64,000 nucleotides of DNA from Triplophysa rosa (GCF_024868665.1 NC_079893.1:6899854-6963853); one strand, 5' to 3'; positions 1 through 12,485 are shown, counted from the first letter of the stretch. The notes: generated by a model not told the origin, from the sequence alone. Numbers and translations: made by a program.

Positions 1-45
1 ATTTCTATCTACATACACCGCGGGTTCCCTTACATGGTTGTGGCT
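1..45 (+). mobile_element. Fragment of GGTCCAGTGT-ended MITE
   Basis: The window opens inside a repeat that recurs at 30926, 46800 and, reversed, at 60190. The shared text is a run around TCTATCTACATACACC followed by a CGGG/CCCTTACATGG segment. Similarity fades after about position 45. No terminal repeat is present, so this is a fragment cut by the window edge. Confidence 0.6.
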
Positions 46-269
46 AGAAGGGATACAGCTACGGCCGGAAGTGATGCAAAATCTTGCCATAAAATGACAA
101 TAAATTGCATTAGCTAACGCAGGGCTGTACATTCACTTTTATTGCACATAGCACTGGTGCTACACAGTTTGAACGCATTCGGTTTGTGCGGTTGGGCAAA
201 AAAGTGCAAGTCTTCCGCACAAAACGAATGCGCATGCATTGAAGTGCTCTCGTGAACCCGTACCATAGA

Positions 270-545
270 CTGACATGACAGAGGAGAATATATCGATTAA
301 AGTCATTATTTTGGTTTGTTTTTCGACCATAAAGCATTCTCGTCGCTTCAAAAAAATTCAACTGAGCCACTATGAGTGGATGGACCATGTCTTTAGTACT
401 TTTCTGGACCTTGACAACAACTATAACCATTATGTCTATGAGGAGGCCTGGAAATCTCTCTGATGTCATCTAAATATCTTTATTTGTGCTCCGAAGACAC
501 TGGGAGGTCTCAAAACATGTTTAACGTCATGTGGGTGAGTAAAAA
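270..545 (+). mobile_element. Degenerate MITE, 3' part
   Basis: The stretch ends with GTGCTCCGAAGAC, an aggtctcaaaac-like piece and GTGGGTGAGTAA. This resembles the 3' half of a widespread fish MITE whose tail reads 'ccgaagatgaacgaaggtctta...gggtgagtaat'. That comparison is from memory of fish repeats, not a search. A 119-residue open frame crosses it on the minus strand and is taken as chance. No end repeats or target duplication were found. Confidence 0.4.
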
Positions 546-832
546 AATCACACAAATTTGGCAACATAAAAATGTATAAATGTCATTCCATTTAATACAA
601 AATAAACCAAACATGGGATGTTAGAGCTTTTCTCAAAAGAAACAACAACCAGCTGGTCCCTAGGTCATTTTTAACGGCCGTGTTAGGTTGGTTGCCACTC
701 AACCACAGGTTTAGTTTAACACATTAACAAAGGACATGCTCCACTAATATCTGACAAACAAGAACAAGTTTTTGTATTTATTTTGCACAATTTCATCTAA
801 CGCAATAACATTCATACATTTGTAAATGTGAC
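546..832. other. No gene seen
   Basis: AT-rich sequence between two MITE copies. No coding frame, RNA or repeat boundary is recognised. Confidence 0.5.
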
Positions 833-1200
833 TTAAAGAGACGGTTCATCCAAAATGAACAGTTCTGTCATCATTTACTCCCCCTCGAGTTGTTCTAAAT
901 CCATATAAATGTCTTTGTTCTGATGAACACAGAGAAAGATATTTGGAAGAATGCTTGTAACCAAACAGTTCTTGGCCACCATAGTAGGAAAAATGACAAT
1001 AGTCAAAAGTGCTTTCCTACGTTCTTCAAAATATCTTCTTTTGTGCTCAACAGGACAAAGTAATTTATAAAGCAAATTTTCCTACTTTCCTAATTTTTCC
1101 CTGTTTTTCAGCAAAACAAAGAAATTTATACAGATTTAGAACAACTTCAGGGTGAGTAAATGATGACATCGTTTTCATTTTTCAGTAAACTGTTCCGTTA
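833..1200. mobile_element. GGGATAGTTCACCC-family MITE, copy A (diverged)
   Basis: Left end TTAAAGAGACGGTTCATCC and right end TTTTCAGTAAACTGTTCCGT are degenerate inverted ends of the family seen intact at 3204-3578. Inside, GTTCTGATGAACACAGAGAAAG and its partner arm near 1030-1140 pair loosely, so the element is largely self-complementary. It belongs with the subfamily at 27569 and 56409, which shares the GAGTTGTTC...ATATTTGGAAGAATGC block. Confidence 0.75.
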
Positions 1201-2374
1201 CGTACTCAAATATTTTTAAGGCAATGTATATGGAAACAAATTATGCTACAAAAATGTATATTACAGCCTTTTTTATACCAGATGGAAGATTATAGAAAAC
1301 AAATATAGTACACATCTGCACCTCAACAACCTCCAAGAATTTGTTGCATTTTTTTGCATTCCAGATGTCTGTTTGTAAATCCTGCTGCTTTTATTCCAGA
1401 TAGACAGACGCAAATTTGAATTAATGAACAGACACATTAGACTAAGAGATTAGATGACAACTGGACTGTGCGAATCAGATTCACACACATACACCAGACG
1501 CACACGTTTCTTCATTTCTTGCAGTCAGACGGGGTTGCAGACAGTCAGACAGCCAAACTTGGCAAAGTCTCTGGGGTTTCAAGGGTTGAAAGGAGGTGTG
1601 TGTGTGTGTGTGCGCGTAGTCCAGCTGTGATCTCTCAGTCCTTGTCCAGTCAGCCATAGACAGCTGCACCACTATGCTTGGAATTGTGACAGCCTGTCCA
1701 AAGAGATAGTGATCTCACACTGTGTGTGTGTATTTCTGGGTGTGTGTGTGTGTGTGTGTATTTCTGTGTGTGTGTGATCATGCTCCCACATGTGGATAAC
1801 CACCACTGGACTGACTACCATCTGCCTTATCAGACAATTATGATTTCTGTGTGTCTAAGAAAAACTTTTGCGTCAACAGAATGTACTAGACTGAATCTTT
1901 TGTATGTTTATTTTGGAGCAAACTATTGTGGCCTTTAAATAGCCATTCAGATCATTAAGTTTATATCGCCAAAGGGCAACCAGAACATAGCAGATGTTGT
2001 CAAACACTCAGGCCACTGAGAGGAATATTTACACTAATTGCGCAGCTAATTAGCTTTGTAGTTTTTAGACTTGTTGCATAACACTTTTAGAGCTGTCAAT
2101 ATATAGGGATAATTATAGAAGTTTGTTTTGGAGATAATGAATGGGTTATCTTGCCCCCTATGTGACTATTTAGCAAATACATTGAAATACAATATTTTGT
2201 TCTTAAATTATTAGAATATTGTTTTTTTATATTTACACCAATATTTTAATTATTGATCGGTATCAGGATGTGAAGACACTTTCAACCAGTATAATAAAAA
2301 CCTGTATAATTAATTATTTATATTATGAATTATTATATAATTATTAGTTCTAAAAATAATTTTTTAATCATAGT
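1201..2374. other. Unique AT-rich DNA with two GT arrays
   Basis: Apart from a short GT run at 1593-1612 and a compound GT array at 1718-1778, nothing is recognised. Both strands have short open frames over the GT runs, which are low-complexity artefacts. Confidence 0.5.
1718..1778. repeat. Compound (GT)n microsatellite
   Basis: GT runs interrupted twice by the same TATTTCTG motif, which suggests the interrupted unit was itself duplicated by slippage. Confidence 0.85.
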
Positions 2375-2485
2375 TTCTGTTACGCAGTGGTAGAGCATTG
2401 CGTTAGAACCCAGGTTGTGGGTTCGATTCCCAGGGAACACACTTTCTAATACATTTACTGTCAGTCGCTTTATAAAAGCAGTTTT
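2375..2485 (+). mobile_element. tRNA-derived SINE
   Basis: A tRNA-like head has a box A-like TTACGCAGTGGTAGAGCATT (2381-2400) and a box B-like GGGTTCGATTCCC (2420-2432), the internal promoter of RNA polymerase III. The tail TCAGTCGCTTTATAAAAGC (2463-2481) resembles the fish L2-type LINE tail also seen at 13324, 29520 and 30463. The head is too degenerate and lacks pairing arms to be a working tRNA. L2-machinery mobilisation is an inference from the shared tail. Confidence 0.75.
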
Positions 2486-3203
2486 TGAATTGAGGGGGTG
2501 CTGGGGGGATCTGGGACCCCCAAAAGGCATTAGGGACCCCCTGTAAGAGGTAAAAAAATAGACTTGGGGAATCCCTCAGATAATAAAAAATGGAAAAATC
2601 TAAAATTTGTGTAGATAAAATATTGTAAATATGACTCCGTTTGCCACTGAGTTAATGTAAATACCCTCTGCCAACAAGGAGTGAAAATAGGGACTCAGAA
2701 GACAATATATACAAACATTTTCTATTAAAAACTATTTACAATAAGGTTTTAAGATTTTTTTGTCCCACCCAAGAAAAATCATCCCATGGTGGAGACCCCC
2801 ATAATCAGCATACTTAGGTTTTTTAATCTGTGTATCAAGGTACAAGCTATATATCCTCAAAATGTGCAAAAAAAATCTGATTCTATGAGTTGTTTCTGAG
2901 GGAGTCAGACAGAGACGTCTAATTGACACAGACCTGCACTTGTGAATGTAGACCACATTTTAGAAAACACTACAATCGTCTGGCCTGTGTGATTTCCCCA
3001 TGGTTCAAATTTTCACACACAACGCGAGACAGAATGAGAGAGAAAGAGATAAATTGGGGGTATGCGTTACCAGGGTCATTTTTTGCATTTGTTATGTCAA
3101 AATACTCTCTCTCTCTCTCTCTCTCTTACTCAAAAGTAGATTTATTGGCATGGAAAAAAGAAGCTTTATATTGCTACATGAATTCTCACTAAACTGCAAC
3201 CTG
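2486..3203. other. No gene seen; short CT array
   Basis: Includes a small hairpin-like GGGACCCCC/GGGGGTC area near 2510-2545 and a (CT)n run at 3103-3127. Open frames here are short and low-complexity. Confidence 0.5.
3103..3127. repeat. (CT)n microsatellite
   Basis: Uninterrupted CT dinucleotides of about 24 bases. Confidence 0.9.
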
Positions 3204-3578
3204 TTAAAGGGATAGTTCACCCAAAAATAAAAATTCTGTCATTTTTTCACCATCATGACACTGTGGAACACAAAAGAAGATATTTTGAGAAATGTCTCAG
3301 TGGTTTTGTATCATGGAGATCACTGTATGGAGAACACAAAAGAAGATATTTTGAAGAATGTTGGTAACCGAACAATGGCGGTACCCATTCTCTTCTAATG
3401 TACAGATACAAACCCAATGCAAGTCAATGGGTACCGCCATTGTTCGGTTACCAACATTCTTCAAAATATCTTCTCTTGTATTCTGCAGAAGAAAAAAAAT
3501 CATACACGTTTGAAATGACAAGAACATGAGTAAATTATTTTAGTAAAAAAAAAAATTGGGGGTGAACTATCCCTTTAA
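3204..3578. mobile_element. GGGATAGTTCACCC-family MITE, copy B (most intact)
   Basis: Ends are TTAAAGGGATAGTTCACCC and, inverted, GGGTGAACTATCCCTTTAA. The interior folds back: the arm GAAGAATGTTGGTAACCGA (about 3352-3370) is matched in reverse near 3444-3462 and the pairing runs through GGTACC-containing sequence. No coding capacity. This is a foldback MITE; the family resembles the reiterated inverted-repeat elements reported in zebrafish (Angel-like), an assignment I cannot confirm without a repeat library. Confidence 0.9.
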
Positions 3579-5186
3579 GTGCCTAAATGTATTCTTCTGC
3601 ATCCTTTACCACCAAACACCCAGAAATGACCCACAACATCGGAAATAGGGTCGTGCAAGTTGCGTTAGGCACATTTATTTCATTTTTTGCGTCATTAAGC
3701 GAACGGGGCATTGAACACAACAACACAGAAAGTATGTGTAATAAAACCATAGTATCTGTGGACGCAATTTATTCTTCACGAATTCCCCTCTCGGTTTTAG
3801 TTCTGGGAGGTATAAACAATAGGTGTATGCCTCATCAAGTCTCTACTCGAGTGTACAGCTGTCATCCTATTGGAGAGTACTGAATTACTCGAGGATACGG
3901 TGAAATGTGTTTAGTGTACGGTACATTGCAGAGATCTGTTATCCAGAAAAACGGCCCTACTTCGGCTAATAGGGCTTATAGGGCTGTTCAGAACAGGCCT
4001 GAGGGCCAACATCATGCCCGTGTGTGTATGTGGGTGTGTGTTTGACTAGAAATGAAATCACAAAGCACAGCACATGTTTCCCAGCATTCTTTTATAACCC
4101 AAGGAACTATTTCTCTCTTATCTCATGAATATTCTCTCTTATCACAGCTTAATGTGTATTTATATGCGAGTCATCTGTGAGTAAGCCGTCATTGCACCAA
4201 AACGTATAAACATTTGGTGCCATCAAAACCACATTGACCATTTTGGACCAGCTGCGATATGTCAATGAGTCTGCTATTTTAGACTATGAACATACTAATA
4301 AATGGGAGATCTGGTTATTTCTGGATATGAAACGCAATATTGTTTACATTTCTCAACCAATTTCAATAGTTTATGATCTATGTGACACTCCAGTTATTTG
4401 AATCTTGATAGTTACCAGTTGCATGTGGAAACTTTTTAATTCTTGTGCGTTTTTGTATTTATTGTAGATTGCAAATCATTAGAATCCATAGAAAATGTAA
4501 ATGAAATGTAGATTTTTTTTCTGAAAATTGTTTACTTGTCCATGTTTATAAGACCATCTTGCCAGTCTAATAGGGTGCTGATGTTGGCTTGGTAAATGTG
4601 CCATCTGTGCATGTCTATAACCAAAATGTGGCTCTGTGTAAAACGTGAATGTTTTGGAGGACAAATATTAGTTTTGTCCATAGCCTAACTTTTCAAATGC
4701 ATCTGTGGTAATATTTTGATCCGTATAGCTCATCTTAATTAAGGGTGAAGGCTGCTCAAAACACTGTAAGCTATTTAAATAACTTAGATGTGTCATGAAT
4801 TTACATGTGGGCTGAATTTTAGAAATGTCAGTGTATATTAAAACTCAACCTGAGGGACCCAAATTAATGTCGTGGAAATGCAGCGAATTGCATTAATCGT
4901 GACTTTTGCTGGTCACGTCTGCACCCGCTATCAAACATTTACACCAAAATCCATACTTGTTAGATTGTGCTACTTGTTAGCTCATCCCTGAGTTTTTGCT
5001 TCGGGAATAACATTTTTATAGAACACTGAATGTGGGTTGGGTCCAACAAGTTCTTCTGTAAAGAAGTCAAGTAAAAAGTGAAATCTTCAAAAAGAAAGAT
5101 ATAACGATTAGTTCCTCAACACTTGTAATGGTGATGCTTTCCTTAGCAAATATCCCTAATAAATAAACAAATGATTCATGCGCACT
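3579..5186. other. Unique sequence, no gene
   Basis: No repeats recognised. 3900-4010 (AATAGGGCTTATAGGGCTG and neighbours) and 4100-4200 have lower AT content and few simple repeats, as conserved non-coding DNA often does, but nothing in the sequence proves function. Confidence 0.45.
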
Positions 5187-5375
5187 GTTAAAAATAAAGG
5201 TTTCTAAAAGGTACCCTTTCAATTCAAAGATTCTTTAAAGAACCATTTCTATCTTAACTTTTTAGAAGTTGTTAAATCTTTTTTCATTTAAAAAGCTTTT
5301 TGTGCAACAGAAGGGTTATTCGGAAGTCAAAAATGTTTCTTTGATGGCATTTTGTAGCTTTATTTCTTTATAGCT
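5187..5375. mobile_element. AAAGGTTCTTTAA-type MITE
   Basis: CACTGTTAAAAATAAAGGTTTC at the left and TTCTTTAAAGAACCATTTCT inside match a fish repeat class with a second copy, inverted, at 17835-18022. The right end is poorly defined. Confidence 0.55.
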
Positions 5376-6267
5376 TTATACAAAGAACTGAAATCTGTTC
5401 ATCTCTCAGCGCTACAGAAACAGAGAAGTGAGGAGCTCTGAAGGAGACAGATGACAAGAAGAGTGAGACAAAGACGAGAGCCAGAAAGATCTGAGCGAGA
5501 AAAGCAGTCCATCCATCATACAGCGTATGGAGTGTTGAGAAGGAACAGATTTAACTCGCCGAGAGGCGTGACGGTCACACACTCGCATTCACACACGGTG
5601 AGAAGCAGGACTGTCCGCACACACAAACGCATATACACACTTTCAACAGCCCCACTGGGAGGGGAAGGAGGCCTTGCCAGAAACCGAGACAAGGACACAC
5701 ACCAGCGCCTGCCCTCCACATGATGGTCACGGGTGAATTGTGAGCGTGTGTGTACGTGTGTTTGGTAGACCTCTGGAGTGTGTTTGCATGGCCCTGAAGG
5801 TGTCAAAGCGTGCTGAGCTCACAGTGGGTTGGTTTCCCATTGGGATTGCGGTGAGGGAGAGTCCCACTGGGGTTGTGGTGTTTAATAACTTGAATGGAAC
5901 ACGAACCACGCAGAGACACGCACGCCGACACACAGAACAGAAACACGCTACACCCACAACAGATACAGTTTATGAACAGTATGTTCATGAACAGTTTACT
6001 GGACAATATGTTTGAGAAAAAAAGCTCTTTAGTGTAAAACTGGTCTAGTCTTAATATCACCCCAAAATAGGCCACCTCTGCGTGTGTTTGCAAAAGCAGA
6101 TGTGGTTGTCTTGGCAATAAAAATATGGTTAAGTAGGTACATACACATACAGTACATACACAAAACACATGCTGGTCCTTCACTTTTCATTGACTTCAAT
6201 TGAAATGGATTTTACACTAACCTAATATTACACTTACGAAACAAAATATGTAAATATGGAAAATATA
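5376..6267. other. Unique GC-richer stretch, no confirmed gene
   Basis: 5400-5960 is richer in GC and CACA motifs and carries overlapping open frames of 90-126 residues on both strands. None has recognisable domains, and the frames are driven by CACACA/GTGTGT content, so no coding call is made. Confidence 0.4.
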
Positions 6268-6766
6268 TACAGCCACGGAAAAAATAAGACACCACTCCAA
6301 ATGTTAATTTAATCAGCATTTCTAGATGTATTGTGTCCATTCCATTCCAGTGTCTGTTGTATTTCAACAAAATCAAAAATCAGGAGTGACAAAGTCATCC
6401 AAGAGCAATGTGAAAGACTGACAGCATGACAAGACGCATGAAAACTATGCTAAAAATCGAGGTCATCGCATAAAAAAATATTTTTGGACTTTTCCTAAAT
6501 ACAGGTACAGATATTACTGTTGTATCGCTTAAAAGTGAATATGAACTTGTTTTCATTGCAGTTTTTGAGGCTTGAAAAAAACAGCATTTCATTTTCTGCA
6601 AATAAGTGCAAACAGAAACAATATTTTTATTTGAAATTTGGGAGAAATATTGCTAGTTCACAGAATAAAAAAAACAAAAATGTTTTACCTAAACACATAC
6701 CTATAAATAGTAAATTCAGAAAAACAGAAAATATTTTTGAAATGGTCTCTTAATTTGTTCCGTGTA
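6268..6766. mobile_element. Tc1/mariner-type MITE, copy 1
   Basis: Left end TACAGCCACGGAAAAAATAA and right end TCTCTTAATTTGTTCCGTGTA are imperfect inverted repeats bounded by TA, as expected for Tc1/mariner target duplication. The interior is shared almost base for base with 22046-22553. There is no transposase frame, so it is non-autonomous. Confidence 0.85.
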
Positions 6767-7054
6767 TTAAATAATACATTTACAATAATACATTAATAAT
6801 ACAAGTAATACATTAAAAGTGACAATTCCTTATGCATTATTCAATATATTGCAATATATTATAAACAAATTATTCTGGATTTTCTGTATATATATATTAT
6901 CAATATATGTTGATATATGTCAAAATATATGAAATGATATAAAATATAGATTTACAGACCACATCAGAAAACATAAACAACGCTGGTCCAGAAGAATTTC
7001 CTCTTTCAGTAGTTTTAACACTGCACAAAACGTTTGAAAAGAATACTGAACAAA

Positions 7055-7062
7055 AAATATAC

Positions 7063-7108
<46 letters not shown>

Positions 7109-7160
7109 CACACACGTAATTATATACAGGTATATATTATATATACAGTATATAATATTA
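7055..7160. repeat. (TA)n/(CA)n compound microsatellite
   Basis: TA repeats, about 20 CA units with a single CG interruption, then further TATA-rich sequence. Confidence 0.9.
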
Positions 7161-7608
7161 TAATATATATAACCAAATCAAAATGTTAAACGAATATTTC
7201 TGAAATTTATTTATGCATATGAGAATACATTTTTTTAACTGGAAGTGCTTGTAGACCAGTGTTTACATCTTGCGATATAAAGTGGTCTATCAACATAGAT
7301 AGGAAAATATATTTTCTTGAACAAGGATATTCTCTCTTTCTACATTTTGCAATAACGCTAACAATACTTTTAATTGTTTCTATTTTAAATTCTGTATTGA
7401 AATAACAGTTCAGGGTCAGACCCGAACCTTTCCCCCTAAGACTTTACAGTAGCTCCTGTCAGAAACACACACACAAAGTGGACATTGCTATACAAAAGAC
7501 TTTAGAGCACACAGCCTTAAAAACACAAGCACAGTACTCTGAAACAGACACAGTGGGAACTGTAATTAGTGGTGTCTCTACTTCAGTGCACCTCATCACA
7601 TGCTTCCT

Positions 7609-7613
<5 letters not shown>

Positions 7614-7646
<33 letters not shown>

Positions 7647-7653
7647 TGCACGC
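7614..7653. repeat. (CA)n microsatellite
   Basis: Continuous CACACA run passing into GCATGCACGCACGC. Confidence 0.9.
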
Positions 7654-8218
7654 ACGCACAAAAACAGTACAATGTGCAATTAGAGGTGTCCTGCTAAGAT
7701 CTATAGTTGCACTCCATTGCAGCAGAGTAACACTGCCACACACAGAGCGGCTTCTCTCTATTCATCTTCCTTTAGTTTCCTCTTCTTTAAGTCTACGTTG
7801 CCTTTTCTCTAAGCTTAATTTGTCTCATTCCCTGTTATCTTTGTGAAACTTTCGCAACCATTTGCATGAAAACTTGTTGGCATTAGTGTGAAGCGCTAAC
7901 ATGGGAAATACACTGTGTGTGTGTGTCTTTTTAAACTCTGGCAATGTGTTTTAACTTCTTCTGTGTGCCTCACACATTGTGTCGGGTTGTGTCCTTGCTG
8001 TGTGTGCTAGAATGAACCGTTGGAATTCAAGAGCTCTTTCAAACACTTCTTTAGGAGGACACACCATCGCTCTGTTCCAAAACAAAATTCCAAATCTGAA
8101 TTACAATCGCCACACAAACAGTACTCTGACTCATAATTGAGTGTGTTTGATGTTAGCATTGCTAGGCTAACATTGTGTATCTTGAAAAGATTTGTACACG
8201 CAAATGCCACATTTGAAA

Positions 8219-8526
8219 CGCTGTTGCAATATCGTGTAATACGTACGCCAAACTGAAAATTTTCGTGCATATGATACGCCAATGTTTGCGTGCACCTCAG
8301 TCGAGAGCAGCCATTTTGAAACGTACATGAAGAGGAAACACAGATATAATTAAAATAATACTGTTAGGTTTAGTAGGGTTTAGGTTAGGGGACAGGTTAA
8401 TACGACAAATTGCCATTTAATATGCACGTACCCTAAAATTGGCGTATATACGCACGCAAAATAGGCGTATTGTATGCACGCAAAATTGATCTTTAGCGTA
8501 CGTATTACACTATATGGCAACAGCGC
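8219..8526. mobile_element. Palindromic MITE with about 30-bp terminal inverted repeats
   Basis: CGCTGTTGCAATATCGTGTA at the left matches the inverse of the right end TACACTATATGGCAACAGCG with few mismatches. The pairing continues into CGTACGC motifs. No target duplication was identified. The interior has TTAGGTT/TTAGGG-like text but no frame. Confidence 0.75.
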
Positions 8527-8585
8527 GTGTTATTTATACGCAATTGAATGGGTTGCTCCAGACAAGTAAACATGTCCACCATCTT

Positions 8586-8850
8586 CCCAGACAGCACAGG
8601 TATGTCTGTAAGATGTCTGCTAAAGATCTGGACATATGTTGTGTAAAAACATATCTGATAAACGACTGAGAAAAGGCAGTTTTACATACATTCTAAATCT
8701 TGAACATCTTACAGACATCTTCTAAATGTCTATATGACATCTGACAGGAGACATCTCAGAGACGCAATGCAGATGAGCAAACAATAAAAAAATACGTCTT
8801 GCAGATGTAAATGCATACATCAAACAGACGTATCCAAGATGTAGCTCTTT
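8586..8850. repeat. Dispersed repeat rich in ACATCT/AGATGT motifs
   Basis: Repeated inverted motifs such as TGTCTGTAAGATGTCTGC and CATCTTACAGACATCTTC face each other across about 100 bases, giving a loosely self-complementary segment. Probably a MITE remnant; superfamily unknown. Confidence 0.5.
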
Positions 8851-10056
8851 TGCCAAGGATATATATGATGCCTCCTTAGCACTCGCCCACAATCTTAGAA
8901 GCTAGCATAATGATGCCACCCAGTCCTTGGACCAGCATGCCTGCTTTAAAATGCTGCTTGGGTAGGTGGCTCGCTAGGTTTTGGAACAGAGCTTCTGTTT
9001 CCATTTTAAAGGCATTCTAGGAAACAAGAGAGAAAATATGAGAAGCCAAAACAGGGTGAGGATTGAGGCAGCGCCAGCGGAGTTGCCAGATTTCGTTTCT
9101 CACCGAATCTCTCCCGCTTTCTTTCTCACCCCATGCTTTCTCCTGTCTGTGTTGGGTGCAGTTATTGTGTGTATTAGTGTATTCACTGGTCTCTGTGCTC
9201 CTAATTGGCTGTTAGCACTAAACTGCAGGCAGGTCCCTGGGAAGCCAATCTGCCTCAGAAAGAAGTAAACACAAACACATAAACACAAACAAACACATAA
9301 GGAAAAGGTCTGCCAAGCACAGAGGCACAGTGGGACCGCACTTTCCTGTCCAAACGTCACATAGCAACAGGCTATACATCATTACTCTGACAGATGCTAA
9401 ATGTATCTGATCAAGGGACCGGCAATGGCGACGGCCTGTGTTCCAAATGACACGCCGGTGTGTTGCCCGCTGCATACCGTGCAGTATTGCTTACTCCCTA
9501 CTTTTTTTAACAATAGCATGCGGACATCGTATGAGGTAAGCGACAATAAACATTTCATTGCTGTCACAGGGCCCAACTGGGTGGCATGTTAATTCTGTGA
9601 CTGGCATCAAGACATCATGTTTATAATAACACAAAAAATGATGTATTTTTTATCTAATGCAACTTTTGTCTGATGAGAAACAATAAGAAAATTCATGACC
9701 AATGTGAACGATTTTAATGCAGTTTTTATTTGTCAATTTTGTTTGTTAAAGATGTTCCTGGGTCAGACTCAAAGGTATGACGGCTCCTAAACAGTTTTTA
9801 GATAACCCTTGATGATAAAAATAATTATGCGTCAACCTATTTTCGTAAATCAGTTCTTTAAAATAGTTTGTTTGATTGATTATTTACTTAATGTTATGTG
9901 ACATTTTACAATTACATTAATTGGAACATTTCAAAAAATAACTTTCCTGAACTTTCCTTTCAAAAAATCATTTCAAAAACTCGCTATTATGATTTCATAT
10001 CATGGTTGCCAGGGAGTTTCCATACGTTTGCTGATGCTTTCTGGTGTAGACAAATG
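8851..10056. other. No gene seen
   Basis: Unique sequence with some typical fish repeat text near 8910-8980 (GTAGGTGGCTCGCTAGG) and 9420-9540 (GTTCCAAATGACAC). Frames of up to 95 residues lack recognisable domains. Confidence 0.4.
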
Positions 10057-10530
10057 TTAAACATAAACAAATGTTATGTGGAGCAAACGTAACTTCCGGT
10101 AGACCGCCACAAAGAATTAATAACTGTTAAGTATTAAATTAAATTTGATTTAATTTATATACAATAAAACATTAATATATAAGGTTGCACTTTAGATTAC
10201 AGCCCACAAATGGTATATTATATAGACCAATGAACAAACACTGACCGAAAGTTAACTTCGGGCTAGGTGCGTGCGCCCAATGAAACCGTCTATAGACAGT
10301 TTAAGTGGCAACAACATAAACAAATGTTATGTGGCGCAAATTTAACATCCGGTAAACCTTCACAAAGAATCTGTAACTCTTTTAGTAGCTTCAATATAAT
10401 TTTATACAATTACAATACAATATTAATAAATTAAAAGATTAATATAAATTAAATGTATAATAAATTGTTATAACCAAACACAGACCTGAAGTTAACTTCG
10501 GGTCAGGAGCAATGCAACCGTCTATAGAAT
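10057..10530. repeat. Local tandem duplication, two diverged units
   Basis: Unit 1 (about 10057-10302) and unit 2 (about 10313-10530) both start with ACATAAACAAATGTTATGTG, continue with a TCCGGTA.ACC..CACAAAGAAT block, pass through AT-rich filler, and end with GTTAACTTCGGG then AACCGTCTATAGA. Order and spacing are conserved while the filler differs. This is a direct duplication, not a foldback. Confidence 0.75.
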
Positions 10531-12485
10531 GTTGATATTTTGGTAGTTGCTAGGGTGCTTTGCAACATAGTTTCATTAAATAAGCCAACCCACTTCTCTA
10601 TGATATTATGATCTCTACGGATCAAAACTCTTCTTCAATGCAATTTGAAGAATTGTATCTTGCCAATTTTATAATCCGCTAGGGGGAAATCATAACACTA
10701 TAAACAATGGCTCAGCTATCACCAAGCATTATTAGTATTGTGCCACTTCTAACATCCCCAAAATCTCTGTTTTGCCATGCAAAATCTCCTCTCCGTTGTC
10801 TTTGAAAGTGCAGGTACAGTACAATATTCACGTGACCCAGGTATGGTTTAGACCTTCTCTAAGTTCTCATTAAACTACTGTCACTGTCTCAAAACTCCCT
10901 GCCTGAAATCACATCCATTTTTTAACAAGAGCCACCCACTGGCACGTCTGTATTTAACTACAGTGTGAACATGCACGAATAAGGTTTTAAGCATTACTTA
11001 AAATACCTAAATAAATTACAGCACATCACGGAGACGAGAAAAACACACAGAGGGAAAAAAACAGGGACAAATGAACAACCATTGACAGCGTTACACACAC
11101 CCACATGTGCGCCCCCCCCCACACACACACACACCAAATTCTGTCTGCCTACACTGGGGACTTAATTATTGGTTCAGACTTGACTGAAGACAGACTTTTT
11201 ATATTATTAACATCACTTCATTTCCATATTAATACCAGAGAACGTTTCTTATTAAAAAGAAAAGAGCTCGTCTTCAAACGTGGAGGAAAAAAAGGCACCT
11301 GCTAAAAAATACATCACATTGTTCGACGCGAGTTAAACCGGGTGTGGGGATGAAAAGCAGAAGGTCTCGTTTTTGTAGAAACAGAAGATTATTCTGAAAA
11401 AAAGCTGATAAATTTTTATGTTTTGATAAATCCATTTGTACGCTAGTCTATCTATTTCACACTATATCCCTTGGGTCTTTTGGTTTGATTTACAACCTCT
11501 TTTCTGGGTTTCTTTACTTTGTCTTCTTTCGCGTTTAATATCTACAATGTAGCAGCCCTTTATGAAGGTGTGCGCCTTTGAGATGTCGATAGAGGACAAA
11601 TCAGTTGATTATGTCTACACTTCACTGCTTGAATCTCTTGCGATGCATGGTTCGAATGTGCTGATCTGAGAGGGAACTTTGTTGGAAAAAAATATTTTGT
11701 GCTGTTTGAAGAGGTCAATGGTTGTTAACATTGCATGTCATAAGAACTGTCAAGCCACTTCTTAGAGTGTGTTTTCAGAGAAAACACAATGATGAAATGC
11801 TGGTTAAAAGCATAGCACAGCCAAAAAGTGGAAATTTACCCGGACTCATGTCATTCTAAACCTGTATGTTGTAATGTTTTCTTTAAAACATGAAAGTAGT
11901 CGAGTTTCAAAATTGCATGCCAATGTTGTTATCTTGTTTTTTTGTGGGTGTAGCAATTGAATAAAATACATTCTGAATGGGCTAGGTCACACAAAAGCTT
12001 TGGGGAAGAGAAAATGAACTAAAATAACATACAGTATTGATAATGAAATGAATTTTCGTTATAGCCATAGGAACACATTTTATGATACATATAAGGTTTT
12101 TTAGAGCGGTTTTGGAATTTAATAACTGTGGTGAATAAAAAAGTAGTTTTGTTCCTTTGTAAAAATTGATAAATAATATAAATCAATGTAAAACTTCCTT
12201 TATTGATAATGCTAGTAAGTTCCTTCAAATAATAAAAATGCAATGCAGACATTGCAAAAAATCTTAACTCAAAGTTGGCAAAAAAAAAATCTGTCTGTTT
12301 TCATAGGCTGCCATGATGAATAATAGATTACAATGAAACAATCCATTACAAGATTATGCAGTCAGCGTTAGATTATAATCGTATTTCTTTGGCGTCGCTG
12401 TGAATCATAAATAATAATAATAATACGGGATTCGTCTGCCATCTCAATTATGACTTATCATACAAATTTGTCTCATTTGTGACAC
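10531..12485. other. No gene seen; short CA array and MITE debris
   Basis: A poly-C/CA tract lies at 11112-11134. At 11815-11880 a degraded piece (CTCATGTCATTCTAAACCTG) resembles the interior of the GGGATAGTTCACCC family. The rest is unique AT-rich sequence. Confidence 0.45.

Larger units (their letters stand above)
6767..8218. other. AT-rich DNA with TA/CA arrays, no gene
   Basis: Contains a TATATA plus CACACA tract (7055-7160) and a (CA)n tract (7614-7653). No other structure recognised. Confidence 0.5.

Noticed and set aside
110..469. 119-residue minus frame
   Set aside because: Covers MITE-like sequence, has no domain, and overlaps other short frames.
2381..2432. Possible tRNA gene
   Set aside because: Box A and box B are present but the arms do not pair and a LINE-type tail follows, so it is a SINE. 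The same holds for 29600-29645 and 30555-30610.
5516..6183. Overlapping 90-126 residue frames on both strands
   Set aside because: Driven by CACACA/GTGTGT content; cysteine- and valine-rich translations with no domain.
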